A stretch of 22,846 bases of DNA from Deltaproteobacteria bacterium (GTDB lineage Bacteria; Desulfobacterota; Desulfobaccia; Desulfobaccales; Desulfobaccaceae). The notes below the pieces were generated by a model that was not told the origin of the DNA, did not search any database, and was given only the letters and a program-made list of their open reading frames with translations. The stretch is from assembly GCA_016874895.1 (NCBI GenBank), contig VGSX01000022.1, positions 1 through 22,846 on the forward strand, written 5' to 3'. This document shows, piece by piece, positions 1 to 5,343 of this stretch; positions within the stretch are counted from its first letter, which is position 1, and every line of letters starts with the position of its first letter. The position numbers and the translations under genes are program-made.

Positions 1-46
1 TTCCCTTTAAGATCTCAGGGTCGATACAGCCCCGGATGCTTTTACC
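1..46 (-). pseudogene. Edge of a USP fragment (copy A side)
   Basis: Read on the minus strand, this is the same sequence as the upstream end of the USP fragment at 542-763. It translates to the residues before and around ILKG, and an in-frame TGA lies just upstream (higher coordinate). The rest would lie left of the window. It is identified only by identity with the second copy, so it shows that a USP-derived sequence runs off the left edge. Confidence 0.4.
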
Positions 47-77
47 TCAATTGAGCGATAATTAAGGCGATGCATTG

Positions 78-157
78 GTAGCCGCAGGCTTTAGCCTGCG
101 AAAGGAACGACCTGATTGGTGCCCGGCAACTAAGCGCAACCTAAAGGTTGCGGCTAC
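78..157. repeat. REPIN-like element: two inverted GTAG-headed hairpins (copy A)
   Basis: The left half (78-100) is GTAG, a short linker and a near-perfect hairpin, GCAGGCT-tt-AGCCTGC. The right half (135-157) is the mirror image: a CGCAACCT-aa-AGGTTGCG hairpin ending in CTAC. About 34 bases separate them. Both halves share the GTAGCCGCA head, but the hairpin arms differ (GGCT versus ACCT) with compensating changes on the other arm, so pairing is kept. A GTAG tetranucleotide next to a hairpin is the hallmark of REP sequences recognised by RAYT (TnpA-REP) transposases, and two in inverted orientation form a REPIN. No RAYT gene is in the window, so the element is presumably mobilised in trans. 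Confidence 0.75.
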
Positions 158-300
158 AAATCGCCAAATTCATGTTTTATCTTCTCCGTTAAAAGTTCCA
201 GGTAAAGTTCGCCGTCGAAGTGCCAGAGGAGATTGCCGTTCTTGTCTGAAAACAGCAACGCCGGTGGTATAAGCAGGCGGTTAAAAATATGGATATACCG
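154..300 (-). pseudogene. Thioredoxin-like C-terminal fragment (copy A)
   Basis: An open frame of 48 residues lies between an in-frame TAG (301-303) and a TAG stop at 154-156. Its core, PALLFSDKNGNLLWHFDGEL, resembles the last strand-helix part of thioredoxin-fold proteins (a cis-Pro-like IPP, a DKNGN turn, then a helix). There is no start codon and no CxxC active site, so it is a remnant. Its stop codon is supplied by the GTAG head of the adjoining paired-hairpin element, which suggests that element ended or replaced the original 3' end. The family call rests on pattern only. Confidence 0.4.
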
Positions 301-388
301 CTATGGCATTTCATTGACCGCCGGCGCTGCCAGGGGGCGCCACCATGAGAATGCTGGGCGGGCAACACTGCAGCCCACCCTGTCTCGC

Positions 389-463
389 TTAACTGACCAG
401 GAGCTGGGCCCCCAGGGCTGCCAAGGCTAACAGAATAAAAATTAACACCTTCGATTTGAACAT
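389..463 (-). CDS. Possible 24-residue hydrophobic peptide (copy A)
   Basis: ATG at 463-461 is preceded by GAAGGA with about five bases of spacing, a credible ribosome binding site. The peptide begins MFKSKVLIFILLALAALGAQ and ends after LLVS at a TAA. It has a basic N-terminus followed by one hydrophobic helix, as in single-pass micro-membrane proteins. It could also be the signal-anchor start of a larger protein cut by a stop codon, since thioredoxin-like coding lies further downstream on the same strand. I do not recognise a family. Confidence 0.4.
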   Translation of the reverse strand: MFKSKVLIFILLALAALGAQLLVS

Positions 464-541
464 TTTAATTCCTTCGGAGATTTTTTAGGCTAGCAGGTAT
501 GAGTCACAAAGGTGTCACTTTAGGAATTGCCATCCTCCGGT

Positions 542-763
542 TTACTGCCGCGCCGCCGGGATCAATAACACCGGGCACGGCGCCAACCTGGAAATCGTCT
601 GGGCCACGCTGCCCAGAAAAAGCTCTTTAATAAACCCTTTTCCCTGGGTTCCCATTACTATGAGCGATATGTCCAGGGTGTTCAGGGCAGTGAGTATGGC
701 CGGGATGGGGCGTCCGGTTCCCTTTAAGATCTCAGGGTCGATACAGCCCCGGATGCTTTTACC
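542..763 (-). pseudogene. Universal stress protein C-terminal fragment (between repeat copies)
   Basis: The minus-strand frame from 763 to TAA at 542-544 contains LIVMGTQGKG, then FLGSVAQTISRLAPCPVLLI. This is the classic USP C-terminal ATP-binding signature (G-x2-G-x9-GS) followed by the last beta strand. The frame opens after an in-frame TGA at 764-766 with no start codon, and the N-terminal half of the domain is missing. It is therefore a truncated gene whose 5' side was replaced at the duplication junction. An intact USP of different sequence lies at 9116-9577. Confidence 0.8.
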
Positions 764-794
764 TCAATTGAGCGATAATTAAGGCGATGCATTG

Positions 795-874
795 GTAGCC
801 GCAGGCTTTAGCCTGCGAAAGGAACGACCTGATTGGTGCCCGGCAACTAAGCGCAACCTAAAGGTTGCGGCTAC
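795..874. repeat. REPIN-like element: two inverted GTAG-headed hairpins (copy B)
   Basis: Identical to the element at 78-157, shifted by 717. The left hairpin is 795-817 and the right hairpin 852-874, both with GTAG/CTAC heads at the outer ends. It was duplicated with the larger unit rather than by independent insertion, because the flanks are identical too. Confidence 0.75.
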
Positions 875-1017
875 AAATCGCCAAATTCATGTTTTATCTT
901 CTCCGTTAAAAGTTCCAGGTAAAGTTCGCCGTCGAAGTGCCAGAGGAGATTGCCGTTCTTGTCTGAAAACAGCAACGCCGGTGGTATAAGCAGGCGGTTA
1001 AAAATATGGATATACCG
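871..1017 (-). pseudogene. Thioredoxin-like C-terminal fragment (copy B)
   Basis: Identical duplicate of the 154-300 fragment, with the same open frame, the same missing start and the same stop codon inside the hairpin element. Confidence 0.4.
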
Positions 1018-1105
1018 CTATGGCATTTCATTGACCGCCGGCGCTGCCAGGGGGCGCCACCATGAGAATGCTGGGCGGGCAACACTGCAGCCCACCCTGT
1101 CTCGC

Positions 1106-1180
1106 TTAACTGACCAGGAGCTGGGCCCCCAGGGCTGCCAAGGCTAACAGAATAAAAATTAACACCTTCGATTTGAACAT
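1106..1180 (-). CDS. Possible 24-residue hydrophobic peptide (copy B)
   Basis: Identical duplicate of the 389-463 ORF, including the GAAGGA ribosome-binding sequence. Both copies keep the frame intact, but duplication of this age would preserve it regardless of function. Confidence 0.4.
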   Translation of the reverse strand: MFKSKVLIFILLALAALGAQLLVS

Positions 1181-1258
1181 TTTAATTCCTTCGGAGATTT
1201 TTTAGGCTAGCAGGTATGAGTCACAAAGGTGTCACTTTAGGAATTGCCAACCTCCGGT

Positions 1259-1360
1259 TTACTGCCGCGCCGCCGGGATCAATAACACCGGGCACGGCGC
1301 CAACCTGGAAATCGTCTGGGCCACGCTGCCCAGAAAAAGCTCTTTAACGAACCCTTTTCC
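1259..1360 (-). pseudogene. Universal stress protein C-terminal tail (end of copy B)
   Basis: Only the last 33 residues of the USP domain remain: GKGFVKELFLGSVAQ onward to LLIPAARQ and a stop. An in-frame TAG lies at 1361-1363, where homology to copy A ends. It differs from the 542-763 fragment by Val for Ile. This is the second broken end of a USP gene at the repeat boundary. Confidence 0.75.
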
Positions 1361-1417
1361 CTAGCAGAAAGAGGGCTAAGGCAGGGAGGATGGGACATTA
1401 TTGGTATACTGAACCTA

Positions 1418-1804
1418 TTATAATGGCGGCGCCGGTCTGCTGACGCCGTCAGTCTGCGGCCGAGACTTTTTATACTTGTTCTGGAGCCATTGCCGCAGTC
1501 GCTCCCTTAACTCCAAAGCTCCGGGTTGGTTCTGCACCATTTCGGCCAGGAGCTGCAGTTGCTTTTCCTGCCAGCTGCCGGGGGTAACGGCAATCCGGTA
1601 ATACATCCAGAGCCCTTCCCGGCGGTCGGTCACCAGGCCGAGGTTATAAAGGTAGCGAAGATGGCGGGAAGCTTTGGACTGGGTAATGCCGATGACTCCC
1701 ATAATGTCGCAGACACAGAGTTCCTCTTTGACCATCAGCAGCCAGAGTATCTGCAGCCGGGTTTCGTCCGCCAGGGATTTGAAGAATCGGGCTTCTTGCT
1801 TCAT
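1418..1804 (-). CDS. ArsR/SmtB-family metal(loid)-responsive repressor
   Basis: A 128-residue winged-helix protein. It opens with MKQEARFFKSLADETRLQIL, typical of ArsR helix 1-2. It then has ELCVCDIM, with Cys30 and Cys32 in the ELCVCD motif that binds As(III), Sb(III) or soft metals in the ArsR/CadC group. The recognition helix is TQSKASRHLRYL, and a beta-wing RREGLWMYYR follows. I chose ATG at 1804 over an upstream in-frame ATG (1843) because homology begins there. The ribosome-binding site is weak. ArsR of E. coli has a third cysteine five residues after the first, and none is visible here. No arsenic transporter, reductase or methylase is adjacent, so the target is unknown. It may regulate itself through the AT-rich repeat just upstream. 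Confidence 0.88.
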   Translation of the reverse strand: MKQEARFFKSLADETRLQILWLLMVKEELCVCDIMGVIGITQSKASRHLRYLYNLGLVTDRREGLWMYYRIAVTPGSWQEKQLQLLAEMVQNQPGALELRERLRQWLQNKYKKSRPQTDGVSRPAPPL

Positions 1805-1813
1805 ATTATCTAT

Positions 1814-1829
1814 ATAACCGGATAACCGG
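1814..1829. promoter_or_regulatory. Direct repeat upstream of arsR-like gene (possible operator)
   Basis: Two head-to-tail copies of ATAACCGG (1814-1821 and 1822-1829) lie 10-25 bases upstream of the arsR-like start codon, flanked by TATAT sequences. Each copy with its flanks forms an imperfect dyad around CCGG. The position suits ArsR autorepression. This is inference from position only. Confidence 0.35.
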
Positions 1830-1832
1830 ATA

Positions 1833-2144
1833 TTAGTCAACAAAAAAAACCACCAAGCTGTTCATTGCCCCAGAAACGTCGGGTTCGCCATAAATCCGGG
1901 GCTGGTGGAACATCTTTTTAACTACCCTGAGCCAGAAAGTCCGGCTATACACTGTGGGATCTCCTCCCGTGAGCAGGGCGATATTCTGTCCCTGGCGCAC
2001 CAGGGCCTTATCCCAGGAATTATTATAGGTTACATACAACTGATTCAAGCCCAAGGTATTATGGAAATTCGGCCGTCCCTGGCCCTGATGGTGGATGCAA
2101 AAAATCTGCCCGGCCTTTACAAATCCCCCGAGGCGTATTACCAT
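1833..2144 (-). pseudogene. Probable remnant of a tetrapyrrole (precorrin-type) methylase
   Basis: The minus-strand frame encodes 103 residues with NIALLTGGDPTVYS in the middle. It resembles the SAM-binding GDPxxYS motif of the TP-methylase family (CbiL, CobI, CbiH and related enzymes), followed by a weak PDVSGAMNSL stretch reminiscent of the PGxSA loop. Family members exceed 200 residues. The N-terminal G-x-G-x-G region is missing and there is no clear ribosome-binding site, so a functional gene is unlikely. The opposite strand has a 128-codon frame (1905-2291) overlapping the next gene, with no recognisable motif. The assignment is by motif memory only. Confidence 0.35.
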
Positions 2145-2251
2145 AGGTTAGTTAAAGAATTATTTGAGGGTCTTATTACTCGGGGGAAAACCCTTAAGCC
2201 CCGGCATAAAACAACTGCTGCCACCATTATTTTAAGAAAGGATTGTAGCCT

Positions 2252-2752
2252 ATGGGAACAAGAGGAACTTCAATCGTCGGAATGGATGTAAGTGAACTTC
2301 TCAACCTTTTAAACAAGGCCTTTGCCGATGAATGGTTTGCTTATTATCAGTATTGGCTGGGGGCCAAGGTAGTGCGCGGGCCCATGAAGGATGCCGTGGC
2401 CGCGGAACTCCTGCAGCATGCCACCGAAGAACTGATGCATGCCGATATGGTGGCCAACCGCATCATCCAGTTGGGGGGCAAACCCATCACCGAGCCCAAA
2501 AAGTGGTATGAATGGTCCGGTTGCGGCTACCTGCCCCCGGACGAGGACTACGTCAAAAAGATTCTGGAGCAGAACATTCATGGCGAACAGTGCGCCATTT
2601 CCTACTACGACCAGCTGATGAAAAAGACTCGGGACACCGACATCGTCACCTTCAACATGGTCACCACCATCCTGGAGCAGGAAGTGGAGCATGAAGAAGA
2701 TTTGCAGTCTTTGCTGGAAGACTTGGAGCTGATGATAACCCAAGGGAAATAA
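2252..2752 (+). CDS. Ferritin-like di-iron protein (bacterioferritin/DPSL-type, with Cys pair)
   Basis: A 166-residue four-helix ferritin-like protein. The ferroxidase ligands follow the bacterioferritin pattern: Glu27; Glu60-x2-His63 in EELMHADM; Glu112; Glu144-x2-His147 in EVEHEED. The 33, 3 and 32-33 residue spacings match bacterioferritin, with about nine extra residues between the halves. No haem-ligand methionine is evident. Cys91 (WSGCGY) and Cys114 (GEQCAIS) flank the second half of the site, recalling the cysteine pair of archaeal and bacterial Dps-like thioferritins (DPSL). Expected role: storage and detoxification of iron with peroxide in the cytoplasm. AAGAAAGG about ten bases upstream supports ATG 2252; ATG 2282 (MDVSELL) is an alternative. 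It stands alone on the plus strand, convergent with the dsr operon. Confidence 0.9.
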   Translation: MGTRGTSIVGMDVSELLNLLNKAFADEWFAYYQYWLGAKVVRGPMKDAVAAELLQHATEELMHADMVANRIIQLGGKPITEPKKWYEWSGCGYLPPDEDYVKKILEQNIHGEQCAISYYDQLMKKTRDTDIVTFNMVTTILEQEVEHEEDLQSLLEDLELMITQGK

Positions 2753-2780
2753 TGATTGGCTAAAAACTTTCTTCCCCAAG

Positions 2781-2807
2781 AAAAAGGGCGGGTGCAACCC
2801 CGCCCTT
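2781..2807 (-). terminator. Rho-independent terminator of the dsr operon
   Basis: A 9-bp perfect stem, AAGGGCGGG (2784-2792) with CCCGCCCTT (2799-2807), has a 6-base loop. On the minus strand the stem is followed by TTTTTC, so it terminates transcription leaving dsrP, about 60 bases past its stop. The plus-strand side lacks a U-tract, but the same stem follows the ferritin gene and may help there too. Confidence 0.85.
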
Positions 2808-2833
2808 CTGGCTCATAGCAGCAATTAACCTTA

Positions 2834-2851
2834 TTATCCGAATTATCCGAA
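2834..2851. repeat. Short tandem TTATCCGAA repeat after dsrP
   Basis: Two exact adjacent copies of TTATCCGAA lie between the dsrP stop and the operon terminator. The TTATCCG core also occurs twice, on the other strand, in the arsR-like gene leader at 1814-1831. Function unknown; it may be chance in an AT-rich spacer. Confidence 0.4.
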
Positions 2852-2865
2852 AACCGGAAACCCTC

Positions 2866-4023
2866 TTAGGCCCTGACCTCTTCCTTGATGGACACAGCGA
2901 TCTTATACAGCACCGTGAGGATGAAGAAGCCGGTAGCCCAAATGCCCAGGGTTATCATGGCTTCCAGGCCGGTGGGCCAGTACTCGGTGATGTGTTCCAG
3001 AGGGTTGGGGATGAAACCGGCGGAGATCAGTCCCAGGCCTTTATCGATATAAGTAGTCAGGATAATCAACCCACAGGCCCAGGCCAGGGTATTTTCATTC
3101 TCCCTCACCTTGGGGACCACCATGGCCAGGGCGGCGACAATCATGCCCACCATGGAGAACCACATGAAGGGTACGAGTTGGCCCTTGCCTTCCAGGCCCA
3201 CGAACAGATATTTGAAATGCATCATGTGTTCGGGGATCTGACTGTAAAAAACAGTGAAAATCTCGCAAAAGAACAAGAAAATATTTACCAGGATGGCATA
3301 GGTGACCACCTTGGCCAGGGTTTGGATCTGCTCCCGGCCGGGATCGAATTTAGTAAAGGCTCGGACCAGCAGGCACAGCAGAATCAGCAGGGACGGACCG
3401 GCGGCAAAGGCCGAAGCCAAAAACCGGGGCGCCATGACGGCAGTCAACCAAAAGCCCCGTCCGGGGAGACCGGCATACAAAAATGCCGTAACCGTGTGGA
3501 TGGAGACAGCCCAGGGGATGGAGACATAAATCAAATATTTCACCCAGGGCTTATATTTGGTGTCGTTGCGCTCCGCCTCCAGCACGTTCCAGCCGATGAC
3601 GATATTGAGGATCAGGTAGCCGTTGAGCACCACCATATCCCAGAACAGGACGGAACCGGGGGTGGGATATTTGATAATGTTAAAGAGCCGGTCGGGACGC
3701 CCCAGGTCGGCGACGATGAACAGCAGACACATGGTGACGGCGGCCACGGCGAGAAATTCACCCAGGATGGCGATGCGGGCGAAGGCCTTATAATTGTGCA
3801 GGTAAAGGGGCAGCACCACCATGACGGCGGAGGCGGCGACGCCGACCAGGTAGGTGAACTGGGCAATGTAAAACCCCCAGGAGACGTCCCGGCCCATGCC
3901 GGTAATGCCTAAACCGGTGGTGAGCTGTTGGTAGTAACCCAAGGCTCCCAAGGCGATGAGAAAGCCTAAACCGGCCAGCAGCCCATAATATTTTCTAGTT
4001 CCAACAAAGGCTTGTTCGAGCAT
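2866..4023 (-). CDS. dsrP: DsrP, NrfD-type integral membrane subunit of DsrMKJOP
   Basis: A 385-residue polytopic membrane protein of the NrfD/PsrC family with about ten hydrophobic segments. It passes electrons between the quinone pool and the periplasmic partners DsrO and DsrJ of the transmembrane redox complex that serves dissimilatory sulfite reduction. The start ATG at 4023 follows GAGGTG with good spacing. The frame stays open upstream into dsrO, but that extension (36 residues) overlaps dsrO coding and is not hydrophobic or family-like. It lies seven bases after the dsrO stop, is the last gene of the operon and is followed by the terminator at 2781-2807. Length is normal for the family. 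Confidence 0.95.
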   Translation of the reverse strand: MLEQAFVGTRKYYGLLAGLGFLIALGALGYYQQLTTGLGITGMGRDVSWGFYIAQFTYLVGVAASAVMVVLPLYLHNYKAFARIAILGEFLAVAAVTMCLLFIVADLGRPDRLFNIIKYPTPGSVLFWDMVVLNGYLILNIVIGWNVLEAERNDTKYKPWVKYLIYVSIPWAVSIHTVTAFLYAGLPGRGFWLTAVMAPRFLASAFAAGPSLLILLCLLVRAFTKFDPGREQIQTLAKVVTYAILVNIFLFFCEIFTVFYSQIPEHMMHFKYLFVGLEGKGQLVPFMWFSMVGMIVAALAMVVPKVRENENTLAWACGLIILTTYIDKGLGLISAGFIPNPLEHITEYWPTGLEAMITLGIWATGFFILTVLYKIAVSIKEEVRA

Positions 4024-4030
4024 AGACACC

Positions 4031-4846
4031 TCACACGATGTAATAGACCTGGGGGTAAGTGCCCAGATGTGCTTTACGGCGCAGGGTGAAGTAAGTCCGC
4101 AACTGATCCCGCACCTTGGACTTGGGATCACCCAGGTCCCCGAAGATCAAAGCCCCGCCCGAGGCCTCGACGCAGGCCGGCATCTGGCCCTTGGACAAAC
4201 GTTCGTCGCAGAAGGTGCACTTTTCCACGACGCCGATCTCCCGGGTGGGATAGTTCAGGTTTACCTCTTTAATGTAGGGCCGGGGGTCCCGCCAGTTGAA
4301 GCTGCGGGCCCCGAAGGGACAGGCGGCCATACAGTAGCGGCAGCCGATGCAGCGATGCATGTCCATCATGACCATGCCGTCGGGACGGCGGAAGGTGGCC
4401 TTGGTGGGGCAGACCCGCACACACGGGGGATTGTCGCAATGGTTACAGAGCACCAGGAACTTCATGTGATGCAGTTTTTCCTGGAGGTTGTCGTGCTCAT
4501 CCCCGGGGAAGGCATTGTGGAAATCCTCCTTCCAGAGCCACTTGATGCGGAAACGGACCTGCTCTTCCGGCGAGACTGCCGCCGCAGGGTTCACGGGGTT
4601 GGCGATATCCGGCACATTATGGGTCAGGTGGCAGGCATTGATGCATTTGTGCGCAGTTTTTTCGTCCAGTTTGCGCATATCCACCACCATGGCCCACCGT
4701 TTGGCTTTAAAAGCACCGGGCTCCGGGACGTATTGTTGGGCTTCCAATTGGCCGGGGGCCAGCAGTTCAAAGGCTGTTTTGCCACCCAATCCCAGGAGCG
4801 TGGACAGACCGGCTAATCGTAAAAATTCTCTTCTGTTTATACCCAT
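4031..4846 (-). CDS. dsrO: DsrO, periplasmic ferredoxin-like subunit with Tat signal
   Basis: A 271-residue protein. It begins MGINRREFLRLAGLSTLLGL, a twin-arginine (Tat) signal, so it is exported folded to the periplasmic face of the complex. Cysteines: Cys68 and Cys72 (KCINACH); Cys134, 137, 142 and 146 (CNHCDNPPCVRVCP); Cys166, 169, 172 and 176 (CIGCRYCMAACP); then Cys210, 213 and 225 (CTFC, ACVEAS). The last motif lacks its usual fourth cysteine (Ser229). Thirteen cysteines suit about three [4Fe-4S] clusters. The start at 4846 shares one base with the dsrJ stop (TGATG), implying translational coupling. It relays electrons between DsrP and DsrJ. Confidence 0.95.
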   Translation of the reverse strand: MGINRREFLRLAGLSTLLGLGGKTAFELLAPGQLEAQQYVPEPGAFKAKRWAMVVDMRKLDEKTAHKCINACHLTHNVPDIANPVNPAAAVSPEEQVRFRIKWLWKEDFHNAFPGDEHDNLQEKLHHMKFLVLCNHCDNPPCVRVCPTKATFRRPDGMVMMDMHRCIGCRYCMAACPFGARSFNWRDPRPYIKEVNLNYPTREIGVVEKCTFCDERLSKGQMPACVEASGGALIFGDLGDPKSKVRDQLRTYFTLRRKAHLGTYPQVYYIV

Positions 4847-5343
4847 CACTTCGCCTCCGACTGGGCCACTTGCTTTTTCTCTTTCTCTTTTTCCCAATGA
4901 CAACCCCAACAATTGGGCACCACGGCCACATAGTTATGGCATTGGTCGCAGAACTGGCTTTTGTTGGAGTGGCATTCCATACAGTTATTGGACAAGCTGG
5001 CGAGATATTTTTTCCCCTTGCTGTTGACATAGTCGCGGTTGGCGTCGCGGACGACCTCGTCCCGCCACTCACCCAGTAACAACATGTGGTTGGCGCGCAT
5101 GTATTCCTTGCTCTCCACACAGGTGCGGTCCTTTTCGGGCAGTTTCATAATAGCCGCGGTGTTCAGTTGAGGATCCGGCCCTGGTATGATCTGGCCCAGG
5201 TTTTTCCAGAGGGGAGAAGTCACCAGGACAACGAAGATGACAACGCCGATGAATACAGCTTTAAAGTTGAAAAGCTTTTTAGGCACCTTGGGTTTGTCTG
5301 CAAACCACCCGAACTCGTTCTTATAATTGCCGTTGTGGTCCAT
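4846..5343 (-). CDS. dsrJ: DsrJ, membrane-anchored triheme cytochrome c
   Basis: A 165-residue protein with one N-terminal membrane anchor (about residues 28-44, VFIGVVIFVVLVTS) and a periplasmic domain. Three CXXCH haem c motifs lie at 121-125 (CMECH), 132-136 (CDQCH) and 145-149 (CWGCH). Cys75, in DRTCVESKEYM, lies outside the haem motifs; DsrJ of Allochromatium is known for a haem with unusual His/Cys axial ligation, and this is the candidate ligand. The gene follows the dsrK stop without any spacer (TAA then ATG) and overlaps dsrO by one base, so DsrK to DsrO are translated in series. It is the periplasmic redox module of the complex. Confidence 0.96.
   Translation of the reverse strand: MDHNGNYKNEFGWFADKPKVPKKLFNFKAVFIGVVIFVVLVTSPLWKNLGQIIPGPDPQLNTAAIMKLPEKDRTCVESKEYMRANHMLLLGEWRDEVVRDANRDYVNSKGKKYLASLSNNCMECHSNKSQFCDQCHNYVAVVPNCWGCHWEKEKEKKQVAQSEAK

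Larger units (their letters stand above)
1..645. repeat. Tandem duplication, copy A of a 717-bp-period repeat
   Basis: Bases 1-645 match 718-1362 at a constant offset of 717. By eye the first 532 bases are identical. Only three differences follow (533, 631 and 632 against 1250, 1348 and 1349) before homology ends after 645/1362. The unit holds a USP fragment, a thioredoxin-like fragment, a 24-codon ORF and a paired-hairpin element. The window opens inside the unit, so more copies may lie to the left. Near-perfect identity suggests a recent duplication or gene conversion; an assembly artefact cannot be excluded. Confidence 0.95.
718..1362. repeat. Tandem duplication, copy B of a 717-bp-period repeat
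   Basis: This is the second copy of the unit described for 1-645. Bases 646-717 separate the copies and carry the middle part of the USP fragment, so the true period is 717 bp. Two of the three differences from copy A fall in the USP coding tail: one is synonymous (Phe) and one is Ile to Val. This suggests copy B's tail came from a slightly diverged USP paralogue. Confidence 0.95.

Noticed and set aside
75..430. 65-codon plus-strand frames in each repeat copy
   Set aside because: They run through the hairpin element and antisense to the thioredoxin-like fragment, with no protein-like features.
1..1362. CRISPR array or classical insertion sequence
   Set aside because: There are only two long copies with a 717-bp period, with no short spaced repeats and no transposase; terminal inverted repeats occur only within the small hairpin element.
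1905..2291. 128-codon plus-strand frame ahead of the ferritin gene
   Set aside because: It overlaps the ferritin start, has no ribosome-binding site and shows no recognisable motif, whereas the opposite strand has a GDPTVYS methylase-like motif.
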